From NCBI GenBank assembly GCA_000434235.1, contig FR891993.1, positions 48,647-112,646 on the forward strand: DNA of 64,000 bases. Reading direction: 5' to 3'. The stretch is from Alistipes sp. CAG:268 (GTDB lineage Bacteria; Bacteroidota; Bacteroidia; Bacteroidales; Rikenellaceae). The notes below the pieces were generated by a model. The model was not told the DNA's origin. It ran no database searches and was given only the letters and a program-made list of their open reading frames with translations. This document shows positions 9,498 through 20,300 of the stretch, one piece after another (the stretch's first letter is position 1; each line of letters opens with the position of its first letter). The translations under genes were made by a program, and so were the position numbers.

Positions 9498-11345
9498 TTA
9501 TTCCCTGCAATCGTCCAGAATCGGATTTTCAAGGCCCTGCAATGCGGGGTTCGACGGAGTGAGGAGGTCGAGAACCACCACTTCGTTTCGTCCCGGCACG
9601 ATCCACGGGGCGGGGAGGTACATCGTCTGCGTCGGACCGATGTTCCAGAACCGGCCCAGACAATGGCCGTTTACCCAGACCACACCCTTGCCCCAGTTCT
9701 GCATGTCGAGGAAGGTGTCCTTCGCCTCGTCCGCCTCGAACCATCCCCGATAATAGGCCGGCTGATCGGGCAGAACGGTCATCGGGGAGAATTCGAGACC
9801 TGCGGGAGCCTGATCGTTCTGCAACGGGGCGGTATGGATCCGCCACTTCTCGAGCGGCGTACGCTTCGTCCCGTTCTGGAGCACAACCGGCCCGACCAGT
9901 CCCTTCCGGTCACCCAGATAGACATCCGAATTGACCCGGCCCATCGCCTCCACGATAACCGAAAGTTCGGCCTCCCCGTGCATCCGGCCTGCCGGCAACT
10001 CACAGACCGTCTCGTTTTTCCGGCGATCCAGCGTCCGGATCACCTTCCCGTCGAGCAACACGACGGCAAAATCATGAACGCCTTCGAAAACGATGCTGCC
10101 GGAGGCGTCCCGAGGCAGGGTCGTCGAATAGACGACATAGCCGAACCCCTGTCCGTAATGTTCCATGTTGCGGGGCGTATCGTCGAGAACGGGGCGGGAA
10201 AGGTTTTCCAGCACGGGAGCCGTCTCTTCGAGCGTGAACTCGGCCACGGCCATCGTCTGCGGACGCTCCGGAACAGCCGGGAACGTCTCTTCAGGCAGCC
10301 GTTGCTGGAGGAACGTGCGTATTGCCTCGTATTTCGGAGTCGCCCAACCGGCCTCACTGATCGGAGCATCGTAGTCATAGCTCGAAGTCTGCGGATCGTA
10401 ATGCCCGCCGACATTGAAATTAGCCCCGCTCCAGAGGCCGAACGACGTGCCGCCATGAACCATATAGAAGTTGTACGACACCCGATGGTTCTCGAAATAG
10501 TCCAACTGCCGGATCACGGCGTCGGTCGCCACCCGGCCATGTCTTTCACCCCAATGGTCCAGCCATCCGGGATAGAACTCCGCAACAAACAGCGGACCCT
10601 GCGGCATGACGCTCCGGAGCGAATCCAGCGCAACGCGGGGATCCTCGTGCGTCCCGAAATTCGCGGCACAGAAGAGATCCTCGCGCCGATCGACCAGGCG
10701 GGCGAAATAGTCGCACTGGAACATCGGCACGTCGAAGCCCGACTCGACAAGATAGTCGCGGATGATTCCCAGATAGGTCGTATCCGTTCCCCAGTGGCCA
10801 TACTCGTTCTCGACCTGGACCATCAGGATGGGGCCTCCCTGCGTAATCTGCAGGGGAGCCAGGGTCTCACCCACCTTGTTCAGGTACTTCCGGGTACGCT
10901 CCAGGAAATAGGGATCCTGCGAGCGCAGACCGATCCCCTCTTTCCGAAGCAGCCACCAGGGAAGTCCGCCCATATCCCACTCCGCACAGACATACGGTCC
11001 CGGACGCAGGATGACCCAAAGGCCCTCTTCCTGCGCCAAACGGCAGAACTCCGCCATATCATCGAAATTCCGCTGATCGAACCGGTCCTGCTCCGGTTCC
11101 GCCTTGTTCCAGAAGAGGTAGGTACATACCGTATTGAGGCCCATTGCCCGGAGCATCTGAAGACGATGACGCCAGTAAGCCTTGGGGATTCGGTCGAAAT
11201 GAATCTCCCCGCTGCGGAGAACCACGGAATCCCCGTCGAGCAGGAACGTATCGCCCTGGATGGAAAAGGTCCGGGCGCCGCTCCCGCATCCAATCAACTG
11301 CACACACGCCAAAAGGGCGAACAGCAAATAATGCACTATTCTCAT
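9498..11345 (-). CDS. GH35 family beta-galactosidase
   Basis: A 615-residue secreted lipoprotein (lipobox LIGC after a short hydrophobic stretch). The TIM barrel begins with the family signature GEIHFDRIPKAYWRHRLQML. The acid/base Glu lies in QVENEYGHWG and the nucleophile Glu in FVAEFYPGW. C-terminal jelly-roll domains follow, with the KGVVWVNGHCLGRFW motif typical of GH35. The product should remove terminal beta-linked galactose, in the periplasm or at the cell surface. It lies in the PUL operon 9 bases downstream of the large unassigned lipoprotein gene. Confidence 0.94.
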   Translation of the reverse strand: MRIVHYLLFALLACVQLIGCGSGARTFSIQGDTFLLDGDSVVLRSGEIHFDRIPKAYWRHRLQMLRAMGLNTVCTYLFWNKAEPEQDRFDQRNFDDMAEFCRLAQEEGLWVILRPGPYVCAEWDMGGLPWWLLRKEGIGLRSQDPYFLERTRKYLNKVGETLAPLQITQGGPILMVQVENEYGHWGTDTTYLGIIRDYLVESGFDVPMFQCDYFARLVDRREDLFCAANFGTHEDPRVALDSLRSVMPQGPLFVAEFYPGWLDHWGERHGRVATDAVIRQLDYFENHRVSYNFYMVHGGTSFGLWSGANFNVGGHYDPQTSSYDYDAPISEAGWATPKYEAIRTFLQQRLPEETFPAVPERPQTMAVAEFTLEETAPVLENLSRPVLDDTPRNMEHYGQGFGYVVYSTTLPRDASGSIVFEGVHDFAVVLLDGKVIRTLDRRKNETVCELPAGRMHGEAELSVIVEAMGRVNSDVYLGDRKGLVGPVVLQNGTKRTPLEKWRIHTAPLQNDQAPAGLEFSPMTVLPDQPAYYRGWFEADEAKDTFLDMQNWGKGVVWVNGHCLGRFWNIGPTQTMYLPAPWIVPGRNEVVVLDLLTPSNPALQGLENPILDDCRE

Positions 11346-11354
11346 TTCCGATCT

Positions 11355-13493
11355 TTATTCGTTTTTGTAATAAGTAGTCCAACGGGTTGCCAGAATCTTC
11401 CGGCTGTTTTTGCCGCAGTCGGGGATCGACCGGAGGTATTCGAATTGCTGATCGCCCCCGAAATCGCACGTATAGATCCGAACCGAATTGTCCTTCATCA
11501 GGAAGGCCAGATCGTCGATATAGTCACCCGTACAGTCGTTGCCCTTCATGTCGAGCACCTGGTCGGGATCCAGATCGACCGTCTTCGACACGAGCGTCGG
11601 CTGCAGGGTCCCCTGGAAGATTCCCCGAAGCTCGATCGTTCCGTCTCCCTTGCGCAACGCAACGGCCAGATTGTCGATCTCTCGGGTATTGTCCACGTAG
11701 AGCACGTATTTCGTCCTTAGGCCGGTCACGAAGAGGAAATCGTCGGCCGGAACCGTTCCGAGCATGTCGTTCAGACGGGCCGTAAGCACAGGTTCGACCT
11801 CATAGCTGAAGTTCTCATAACCGACCGTGGACGAAGAGGCGACCTTCTCATAGACCGTAAAACGGACCGTGGCACCGTCGGAACGGGCCGTGACGATCTC
11901 GTCCGGATCGGCCTGGCCGACCCCTTTCTTCTGCAGGTTCATCGCAGCGATTCCGACCATCTCTCCGTCGGCGGTCTCCCCGGCCACGTTGTTGCAGTTT
12001 ACATACTGATTGCCCATGTGGTCGTAGAACTCGACCTCCAGACCGTTTGCCGTCCTCTTGACCAGCATGCGTTCATCGATGGCATGGAACTCCAGACGGA
12101 TGCGCGAGGCATCCACGATGTCGCCCCCGTAGATCCAGGAGAAGGAGAAATCGTCCTCCCGCTGTATCCACCGGGTATAATCCGACGAATAGAGGCTGTT
12201 ATCGACCACCTTGTCCCCGATCGAGGTGATGGTCATCCGGTCGTATTTCTTCGGTTTGCCGCTCCAGCGGTTGCCCAGCAACGTCCCCCGGTCGAGCACG
12301 TAATAATCGGCCGGATCCATCGAGGGGTATGCGGACGCATTCGAGGTATAGTTCAGCATCAGGTCCTCGAAAACCTTGTAGGCGATCGTCGGGCCGTACT
12401 GCTTCCGCTTCAGGTTGTTGGGAATGGAGGTCGTCGGAGCCGGCTCGAACAGCGTGGCGGGCGGTTCGATCTGGACAAGGCACCCGCCGCGACGGAAGGT
12501 CTCCAGGGCAAACGAAGCCAGCAACTCGGGAGCCATGTCCATCGGGCCCCATCCGATCCAGCGGACACTGCCGTCCTCCCACAAGGGGAGCGACTGCGCC
12601 TCGACCTCCTGCCACCACCAGGCCTGATCGCTCGTGCCCCACAGGTTTCCGTTCCGGTAATTGGCCATGTTGCGGGAGAAGGTCAGCGCCTGGATCTCCG
12701 CACCCCAACCGTTGTTGTTGAAATTGATGGTCAGGTCGCTGCCGAGGATGTCGCAGACCTCGTTCAGATGATCGAGCCAGAAACCGTGGCCCGCAGCGTC
12801 GGTATAACAGAGATCCCACGACTGGTCGCCCCACACCAGACGACGTTCGTGGTCCTTGAGCATCTGTGCAATCTCGGGCAGCAGCGAAAACTCGATGGCA
12901 AAGCCGTGTCCGTCGTTGCGGCGGTCGTGCGTACCGATCAGCTCATGGAACCGCACGCCCTTCACGTTGGGGTACTTCGCAAAGATATCCTCGAAACAGT
13001 CCAGGTCCATATTGAGGCCCTTGATCGTTTCGGGCTCTCCGTAACGCCTTTTCGGCAGGGGCAGATTGCCCAACTCACCGTTCTGGGCCGTATAGTTATC
13101 GGAAGCGTAGATATCGAGGTAGACATCGATATCCTTCTGTGCAAAATAGCGGAACTCGCTCAACAGGTTCGGATGGACGCGGTTCACACCGACCGACGGG
13201 TCGCCCTGTCCGTGGCCCTCCTCCTTGTAATAGGAGATCGGGTTGGTCAATACCGAAACCTTGTATTTCGTGCGCAGCCGATCGACCGTCGCGCAGATCT
13301 TCTCGACAAAGGCTTTTACCTGTGCATCGCTCCAGTCCACCCCCACGCCGTCGATCTGCAGCAGCAGTTCCTGCTCGGTCTCATCGGGAGAGGGGGTCGG
13401 CGGCGGGGTCAGCGGGTTGGATGCAATCTTGGAAGAGCAGGAGATGGCCAGGATCAGGACCATCAGAAAATTCAAAATCCATTTCATAATCAC
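11355..13493 (-). CDS. Large PUL lipoprotein, candidate glycoside hydrolase of unassigned family
   Basis: A 712-residue lipoprotein: signal peptide, lipobox AISC, then a Pro/Thr linker (LTPPPTPSPDE). Residues of about 45-400 look like an alpha/beta barrel, with regularly spaced segments such as DVYLDIYASDNY, YPNVKGVRFHELIG, RRLVWGDQSWD and LTINFNNNGWG. Several Asp/Glu residues sit at predicted strand ends, and aromatic-rich loops follow (SDQAWWWQEVE). Residues of about 450-712 look beta-rich. I do not recognise the family with confidence. A remote resemblance to GH98 (blood-group endo-beta-galactosidases), in the segment YPNVKGVRFHELIG and the strand after it, is only an impression. Position between the surface-binding lipoprotein and GH35 suggests the locus's glycan-cleaving enzyme or an accessory binding protein. 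Confidence 0.75.
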   Translation of the reverse strand: MIMKWILNFLMVLILAISCSSKIASNPLTPPPTPSPDETEQELLLQIDGVGVDWSDAQVKAFVEKICATVDRLRTKYKVSVLTNPISYYKEEGHGQGDPSVGVNRVHPNLLSEFRYFAQKDIDVYLDIYASDNYTAQNGELGNLPLPKRRYGEPETIKGLNMDLDCFEDIFAKYPNVKGVRFHELIGTHDRRNDGHGFAIEFSLLPEIAQMLKDHERRLVWGDQSWDLCYTDAAGHGFWLDHLNEVCDILGSDLTINFNNNGWGAEIQALTFSRNMANYRNGNLWGTSDQAWWWQEVEAQSLPLWEDGSVRWIGWGPMDMAPELLASFALETFRRGGCLVQIEPPATLFEPAPTTSIPNNLKRKQYGPTIAYKVFEDLMLNYTSNASAYPSMDPADYYVLDRGTLLGNRWSGKPKKYDRMTITSIGDKVVDNSLYSSDYTRWIQREDDFSFSWIYGGDIVDASRIRLEFHAIDERMLVKRTANGLEVEFYDHMGNQYVNCNNVAGETADGEMVGIAAMNLQKKGVGQADPDEIVTARSDGATVRFTVYEKVASSSTVGYENFSYEVEPVLTARLNDMLGTVPADDFLFVTGLRTKYVLYVDNTREIDNLAVALRKGDGTIELRGIFQGTLQPTLVSKTVDLDPDQVLDMKGNDCTGDYIDDLAFLMKDNSVRIYTCDFGGDQQFEYLRSIPDCGKNSRKILATRWTTYYKNE

Positions 13494-13510
13494 AAACGGT
13501 TTTCAACAGG

Positions 13511-13546
13511 TCACTTCCTGCCGGGATCGATCCCGGCAGGAAGTGA
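13511..13546. repeat. 36-bp perfect palindrome between PUL genes
   Basis: The left half TCACTTCCTGCCGGGATC is followed directly by its exact reverse complement, with no spacer. It lies in the 63-base gap between the surface-binding lipoprotein gene and the unassigned lipoprotein gene. In RNA it would form a long hairpin with a GATC turn. No T-run follows on the minus strand, so it looks more like an mRNA processing, stability or partial attenuation element than a full terminator. Confidence 0.85.
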
Positions 13547-13556
13547 CTGCATCGGT

Positions 13557-15326
13557 TTACATATCGGGGGTCGGGGTTTCAGGATATTTGTATTGGGTAA
13601 GGGGAGCCCAGCCCACCTGCATCAGGTAGGTGTCCACCACACAACGCATCTTCGTGCCGTCCGGAAGGTTGCCCTTCTCCTCGAACTTGCTGTTGGTGTT
13701 CCAGTCCGGAGCCCGGTCCAGATAGCTCGCATAGGCGTTGTTGGCATAGAACCAGTTCGTAAAGGGCAGCAGCGAGTAAAGTACTCCGTTGTCACCGCTC
13801 TGGGCCGTGAGACCGAAGAACCCGCGGTTCCACCCCGTACCTTCGATCTTCACATCGATGTAGTAGCGGTTCTTCACACCCGGGAAATCCTCGAAGCGGA
13901 CAAAGGTCCATGCAGCCTTCAGCCACTGGCTGCCGTTGTAGTAGAGCTGGTTGTTCATCTGGGCCCACACCTCGCCCGTATCGATCGTCTCCGAAGGCAC
14001 GTTGCGATCCGGCTCGACGCTGTACTCCAGCGTAAGCGGATTGAACCGGATGTCGTAATATCCCGTCTGGGATATGGTGATGGGCTCGGACGATGCGGAC
14101 GAAACGGTAGTCCCGTCCTGCTTGCCCCAGTCGATGAAGGCGTTCACGGTCCTGAAATGGTCCGAATCTTCGGTATAGTCTCCGGTCCAGAGCAGGAAGC
14201 CGTCACCGGCCGCCTCCACATAGGTCTTGAACGTGAATTCATTCGAAGAGGGAGTCTGGACCATCGGCATGGAGTACTCCTTGTTCGACTTCGAAACGGT
14301 AGCGTTTCCATAGATGTAAACACCCTTGATCACACTGGCCGTACCGGTCCAGACGGACTGTTCGCCGATATCGTTCAGGGCCGTCACGGTAATGACCAGA
14401 TCATCGGCGTGGGGAGCCGCCGTCTGGGGAATCTCCAGGGCATCCTCAAAGAGGTAGATCTGCTCGTTTGCCTCGACCGTCTTCCGGGCCGTGCAACCCT
14501 CCTCGCTGGTCTCGACCGTAATGGAGGTAATCGTATGCTCGCTGTTGGTCGAGACCTCGAAACGGAACGGCATGGTACCGCCCGCCACACCGGCGATACG
14601 CTCCATCTTATTGACGATGGCCGGCTTGCTGCCCACCTCGACCGTCACGGGGATCACAGAGGTCTCCTGATTGCCCTGAGCATCGGTAGCCGTGAGCAGG
14701 AACTCGTATTCGCCCTCGTCCGGGATGTTCACGCTTGTCTTGACCCGGACCTGCGTCCGGTCGGTTCCCGGCGTGAAGGTCTCGGAGAAACCGATGGCCT
14801 CGCATGCCAGCACGACATCGCGCATCTTCTTGTTGTCGATGGCCGAAGCCTCGAACTGAATCACCTCGACCGGAGCGAAGACATTGTCCGGAGCCACGGG
14901 CTTCAGGATCTCGATAACCGGGGCCGTCTGGTCGGTCTCCACGGTTATAGCAGCGGTAAAATCAGTCTGGTTACCGGCATAGTCGAGGAAGGAGACCTTC
15001 AGCTGGTTGTCCAACGCAGCGTCGTCGGGGACCTGGAACGTATAGCTCAGATCGTAGAACTTGGGGGATCCGTAGATCTCGATCGTCTCCTGCGTCTCCG
15101 TTCCCGACTCGGTCCATTTGCCGAGCGTGACGTAAATGGTCTTGAGTCCATATCGCGAGGTTACATGGGCCTTGAAGTAGCCCTCCGAACCGCTCGGGCA
15201 GACCAGTTCGGTATCCGACGACGTGCAGTTCAGCGCCGGACCCGTCTCGGTATCCTCATCATGGCACGAAACCAGGGCCATCATCAGAACCGAAACGATC
15301 AGTTTCCAGAAATTTCTGTTGTTCAT
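13557..15326 (-). CDS. Surface glycan-binding lipoprotein in the SusE/F position
   Basis: A 589-residue lipoprotein encoded directly after susD. Lipobox VSC is followed by acidic residues (CHDEDTE), which fits the Bacteroidota surface-export signal after the lipid-bearing Cys. The body consists of tandem Ig-like beta-sandwich modules (about residues 30-330, with ITVE- and VPVTVEV-type strand ends). A C-terminal SusE/F-like binding region follows, rich in Trp and Tyr (IYGNATVS, GDGFLLWTGDY, QLYYNGSQWLK). No catalytic motif is visible. Its role is most likely glycan capture at the cell surface for the SusCD complex. The gap to susD is 23 bases. Confidence 0.85.
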   Translation of the reverse strand: MNNRNFWKLIVSVLMMALVSCHDEDTETGPALNCTSSDTELVCPSGSEGYFKAHVTSRYGLKTIYVTLGKWTESGTETQETIEIYGSPKFYDLSYTFQVPDDAALDNQLKVSFLDYAGNQTDFTAAITVETDQTAPVIEILKPVAPDNVFAPVEVIQFEASAIDNKKMRDVVLACEAIGFSETFTPGTDRTQVRVKTSVNIPDEGEYEFLLTATDAQGNQETSVIPVTVEVGSKPAIVNKMERIAGVAGGTMPFRFEVSTNSEHTITSITVETSEEGCTARKTVEANEQIYLFEDALEIPQTAAPHADDLVITVTALNDIGEQSVWTGTASVIKGVYIYGNATVSKSNKEYSMPMVQTPSSNEFTFKTYVEAAGDGFLLWTGDYTEDSDHFRTVNAFIDWGKQDGTTVSSASSEPITISQTGYYDIRFNPLTLEYSVEPDRNVPSETIDTGEVWAQMNNQLYYNGSQWLKAAWTFVRFEDFPGVKNRYYIDVKIEGTGWNRGFFGLTAQSGDNGVLYSLLPFTNWFYANNAYASYLDRAPDWNTNSKFEEKGNLPDGTKMRCVVDTYLMQVGWAPLTQYKYPETPTPDM

Positions 15327-15349
15327 AATGCTAAAGGGTTATGATGAGA

Positions 15350-17299
15350 TTATCTCCAATAGGGGTTCTGTACCAGATTCGCATTCTTGTTGATCTCTTC
15401 CTGCGGAATGGGATAGAGATAGAACTGCTTCTTGAAAACCCGGTCCACGAACTTCGTCCGTTTGTAGAAATCGGCCTCCGTCAAGGCGGAAGGATCCATT
15501 CCGTAGAACGGGCCGTTGTCCTCGGTCTCGGCAACCAGATAGCGCCGCGTATCGAAATAGCGCAGGCCTTCCCATGCGAACTCGATGTTCCGCTCGCGCA
15601 TGATCGCCTTGTGGATCTCGGCCTGCGAACTCCGCTCGGGGAAGACCTCCTCGTAATTGGGCAGTCCGGCCCGGTTGCGGACCTTGTTCAGGTAACGCAG
15701 GATGTCGGGATTGCCCGGATCATACTGGTTCAACGCCTCCGCATAGTTCAGATAGACCTCCGCCCAACGGTAGAGGATGGGACGCTTCTGTTTGTGGGTC
15801 GGTTTGGTATCCTCCGCATCGATGAATTTGTAGGGCGTATATCCGGTTTTGGGGTAGAACGAGGTGCGACCTCCGGAGGTAGGCACATCCGAGCGGGACG
15901 AGAAATCGACCGGATCAACCTCACCCTTCTCGTTCGTCACCAGCTGGGACTCCCATTTCCGTCCGTTGAAGAAGACACTCGCATAGAACCGTGCCTCCCG
16001 GTTCTGGTACATGTTGTAAACACGGTCGATCTTGTAGACGTCCTGCTGCTGCTCGCTCGGGGCGGAAACAACGCGGTTCACCGTGATCTTCTCGGGATCC
16101 GTCGTAAAGCCCTCCTCAACGTAATACGGGTTGTCGGCCGTGGCCTCGGTTCCGTTGTCCATGTAGTAGGTATCGACCAGTTTCTGGGTCACACCCAATA
16201 CGGCACCGCCGTTGCTGCCGGTCAGACGGGCCATGTACTGCAGGGGCGTGGCGACCTGCAGGTACTCGGAGAAGTCGTCGTAGATGGCCGGCGACCGGGA
16301 AAACAGCGCCTCCTTGTTGAAGGGGTCGTTGAAGACCTGCCGGTAGTAGGCATAGGCATCCTCGAAACTGTTGGGAGACCCTTCGGCCGTTGCCCCGACC
16401 AGATCGTAGCGTCCGCCCTGCGTATCGATCAGCAGTTTGGCCGCGTCAGCTGCCCGTTTCCACTTCTCGGGATCGTAGCTCTGCGGGAACAGCTTCTTCC
16501 CGTCCTTGTTGGCCAGATTGGCAAACTCCTTCAGGCCGGAATAGTTGTCCGGAGAGTTGAACAGCGGGCTGGCAGCATAAAGCAGCAGACGGGCACGCAC
16601 GGCCAACGCGGAAGCCTGGGTCGGAGCCGCACCCCAGGCATCCTCATAAGAGGTGGGGAGTTGGTTGGCAAGGGTCAGCAGCTCTTCATCGAGCCAGTTC
16701 ACCACCTCGTCCACACTGTTGCGGCTCACGAGGAAAGACTCCTCCGAAGCACCCGGATCAACGGCCGACTTCACGATCGGAATCGGTCCGAACTGTTCGA
16801 ACAGCAGCACATGGTAGTATGCGATCAGGAAGCGGGCCTGCAACTTGAGTTTATCGACCTTCTCCTGCGTATTGATATCCGTCTGCTGGGGCACGACATG
16901 TACGTTGTCGAGGAAGACATACAGGTGGCGGATCACCCGGTAGAGCGGGATCCACTTCTCGCCAAAGCCCGAACCGGAAACACTCCAGTCTCCACGCGTT
17001 ATCCGGTAGGCCTTGTAGCAGTCCCGGTTGTCGTTGATGTCGGCCTCGTCGGAGATCAGTTCATACGGGGAGGAGAACTCCCACCAGTCCGGCGCATAAT
17101 CGACCGAGCTGGTCAGGGTCATCATCAGCGGGCTCGGAATCAGGGAGTAGCCGTGGGCCAGCCAGCTCAGCGTCGTGGAGCCGTTGCCGAAGACATAGTC
17201 CAGGTCCTGGACATTGGTCGGTTTGTCGAAAAAGCTGTCGCACGAAGAGGTTCCCATCAACAGGCCGAGCAGCGCGACACAATACTTTATGCATTTCAT
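15350..17299 (-). CDS. SusD/RagB family outer-membrane lipoprotein
   Basis: A 649-residue SusD-type surface lipoprotein that binds the imported glycan and acts as the lid of the SusC transporter. The signal peptide ends in lipobox TSSC (CDSFFDKPT). The helical, TPR-like fold is suggested by typical blocks: KLQARFLIAYYHVLLFEQFG, ARLLLYAASPLFN, and the C-terminal RPILYRWAEVYLNYAEALNQ and RNIEFAWEGLRYFDTRR. Length is at the upper end for the family. It starts 12 bases after the susC stop, the usual order for a PUL. Confidence 0.96.
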   Translation of the reverse strand: MKCIKYCVALLGLLMGTSSCDSFFDKPTNVQDLDYVFGNGSTTLSWLAHGYSLIPSPLMMTLTSSVDYAPDWWEFSSPYELISDEADINDNRDCYKAYRITRGDWSVSGSGFGEKWIPLYRVIRHLYVFLDNVHVVPQQTDINTQEKVDKLKLQARFLIAYYHVLLFEQFGPIPIVKSAVDPGASEESFLVSRNSVDEVVNWLDEELLTLANQLPTSYEDAWGAAPTQASALAVRARLLLYAASPLFNSPDNYSGLKEFANLANKDGKKLFPQSYDPEKWKRAADAAKLLIDTQGGRYDLVGATAEGSPNSFEDAYAYYRQVFNDPFNKEALFSRSPAIYDDFSEYLQVATPLQYMARLTGSNGGAVLGVTQKLVDTYYMDNGTEATADNPYYVEEGFTTDPEKITVNRVVSAPSEQQQDVYKIDRVYNMYQNREARFYASVFFNGRKWESQLVTNEKGEVDPVDFSSRSDVPTSGGRTSFYPKTGYTPYKFIDAEDTKPTHKQKRPILYRWAEVYLNYAEALNQYDPGNPDILRYLNKVRNRAGLPNYEEVFPERSSQAEIHKAIMRERNIEFAWEGLRYFDTRRYLVAETEDNGPFYGMDPSALTEADFYKRTKFVDRVFKKQFYLYPIPQEEINKNANLVQNPYWR

Positions 17300-17311
17300 A
17301 ACTGTAATCGT

Positions 17312-20300
17312 TTAAAAGTTCAATTCCACACCGAACGAATAGCTCTTCATCACCGGGTATTTCATACCGCTGTTCGTTCCCAGCTCCACGTCCCACAAAT
17401 CGAAATCACTGAACGTAAGTAGGTTGTTCCCGATAAAGTAGACGCGCAGATGCTCGATTCCGGCCTTGATCGACCACTTCCGCGGCAGCGTATACCCCAC
17501 AACGACATCCTTCACGCGCAGGTAGGACATGTTGCGCTGCCACCAGGTCGAGTTAAGGTAGTTCTGGTCGTTATATCCGCCGCGCACACGGGGCGAGAAG
17601 ACGTCCTGACGCGGATTCTCCTCGGTCCAGAAACTGTTGGCCAGCTTTTTATAGATATTCGCATCCGAAACGGTCGGGATGACGTTCTTGTCCACCGGAC
17701 CGTCGTCGTCGTTGTTGATGATACGGGTCACGTGCGCCGCACCCTGCAGACGGATACCGAAATCGAAGGCCTTGTAGGCCACGTTGATACCCAAACCATA
17801 GACGATCTCGGGCGTATCGCTGTAACCGATTGCCGTGAAGTCGTCCTTCGTGATGAAGCCGTCGCCATTGACGTCCCGGTACTTGATGTCGCCGGGAGCC
17901 ACCTCGATTCCGAGTTCGGGGACGGGCAAATGCTGGAGCAGATTGCCCTCGGCGTCGAAATCCTCCTTCGTATACAGCCCCTCGGCAACCAGGCCGAACT
18001 GCTGTCCGTAGGGATGGCCGATCCGATCGAGGTTCGGATAGCGAGGTTCGGGATCTCCGTTATAGACAATCTCGTTGCGTGCATAGGTGAAGTTGCCCAT
18101 GGCCGAGATCCGCCAATCGCCCTTCATGTAGTTGTAGACCAGGCTCATATCGACACCATGATTCTTCATCTTGCCCATATTGGTCCACGGATCGACGCTG
18201 AAACCGGCACTGTACGGGAGCCGGCGGTTCTGACACAGGATGTTTTTGCGGTAGTTGTTGAAGTAATCGACCGTAAGATCGAACCCGAACATGGAAAGTT
18301 CCACTCCGATGTCCCGCTTCAACTCGGTTTCCCAGGTCAGGTTGCTTCCGAACTTGCCCTCCATCAGGCCGCTATAGGGCCGCGACGTGGGGTATTTGCC
18401 GAAATCATATCCATTGCTGCCCACAATCTCGGCCAGATAGGCATAACGGGTGCTGCTTCCGAGCTGATCGTTACCCACGGTACCGAACGAACCACGGATC
18501 TTGAATTTGGGAATCACCTGCTTGATGCCCTCCCAGAAAGGCTCTTCGGAGACATACCAGCCCAATGCAACGGCCGGGAAGATACCGATACGGTGTCCCG
18601 GAGCAAAGTTCTCCGATCCGTTCACACCCAGGTTTCCCTCGATGAAGTAGCGGTTGTCGTAATTGTAGGTCACACGCGAGGCCAGGCCCTGGCTCTGGTA
18701 GGGCAGCAGAGCGAACTCGCCGCTTCCGTTGGCGATGTTCCGGATACGCTGGTTGTAGAGGACCAGCGCCCCGACGTTGTGCTTGCCGAAGGAGCGGTCA
18801 TAATTCACGGAGGCCTCCAGATAGGTCGTGTAGGCCATCGCGCTGCTCTTGCTCAGGTTCAGGAACGGCGAGTCGCCCGGATAGTAGTTTCCGATCAGAT
18901 TGCCCTCCTCGTCGCGGCCCGTCGCATAAAACTTGTCGGGGCTGAACACGCCCACCAGGGAGCTTGTATTGTCCACGTCGTAGGCGAACAGAACCCGGGC
19001 GCTCAAACCTTCGGTAATGAAATCCAGCTTCTGGTTCAGCGTTCCCGTAGCCGTCGTCACGCTGTTGCCGTCCTCCTTGTAGCCGAGCTGCGTCAGCCAG
19101 TTGTACGGGTTCTCGCCGATAACGGGGGTCGAAAGCTGCCCGTCGGAGTAACGCACGGGGAACTCGTTCGGTTTGGTCGTGATTGCCAGCCGCCAGATGT
19201 CATCGACGCTCGTACGCGGTCCGTTCACGGTCGTCAGCTGCGATCCCACATTGAAGTTGAATACGGTCGTCTTCGTCAGGTCGATGTCGAAGTTGCCGCG
19301 GAAATTGACCCGGTTGAGCCGGATGTTCGAGTTCCACGGACGGCTGTTGTCCGTCGTATAGATACCGTCCTCGGTGTGGTACGAGGTGGAGACGAAATAG
19401 CGGATCTTCGGCGAACCGCCTGAAATATTGACATTGACGTGCGCGTGCTTGGTCGTGGACTTGACCAGCGCGTCCATCCAGTCCACATCGGGATAGAGGT
19501 CCGGATCGGTCCGGTTGCGCGTATTCGTAATGCGGTAGTCGGGATAGGGTTCGGGACCCGCATTGCCACCCAGCACATGGGCCATGTTCATCAGTTCCAT
19601 GTATTCCACGGCACCCACGAATTCGGGCATGATCGTCGGAGCCTTCACCGCATACTCGGCACTCACATCGACCTTCAGCTCGCCGATGGATCCCTTTTTC
19701 GTCGTGATGGCGATGACGCCGTTGGCTCCCCGGACACCGTAGACGGCCGTAGCACTGGCATCCTTGAGAATCGAGAACGACTCGATCTCCTTGGGGTCGA
19801 TCGAGTTGAAATCACGCTCGACGCCATCGACCAGAATCAGCGGCGACGTATTGCCCTTGAAGGTGGCCATGCCGCGGATCCAGAAATCGGCCCGGTCGTT
19901 ACCGACCTCGCCCGACCGCTGCACGGCGATGATTCCCGGGATGTTTCCCGCCAGCGTCTGACTCAGGGCCGATTTGGAGGAGACCGAAAGAGCGGTCGCC
20001 TGAACCGAGGCGATGGCTCCGATCACGCTCTCCTTTTTCTGCGTACCGAATCCGACGACCACGACATCGTCGATATTCGTGGCATCGGGCAACAGCTGGA
20101 TATTATAGATTTTGTTACGTTCGATCGGAACCGTCTGCGTCTGGTAACCGATAAAACTGAACTGCAGTTTGCCGGAGGCGGGAACCTCGAGGCTGAAACT
20201 GCCCTTCGCATCCGAAGATGTCCCGAGGGTGGTCCCCTCGACGGTGATCGTGGCCCCGATCACCGGCTGCAGGTTCTCATCCATGATGTTGCCCGAGACC

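Noticed and set aside
12018-15344. Very long open frame (over 1100 codons) on the plus strand
   Set aside because: It is antisense to the unassigned lipoprotein and SGBP genes, lacks any recognisable domain, and arises from codon bias in GC-rich DNA. The same holds for long antisense frames at 4168-6732, 8877-11720, 15341-17422, 17450-19423, 20684-22309 and 32711-35917.
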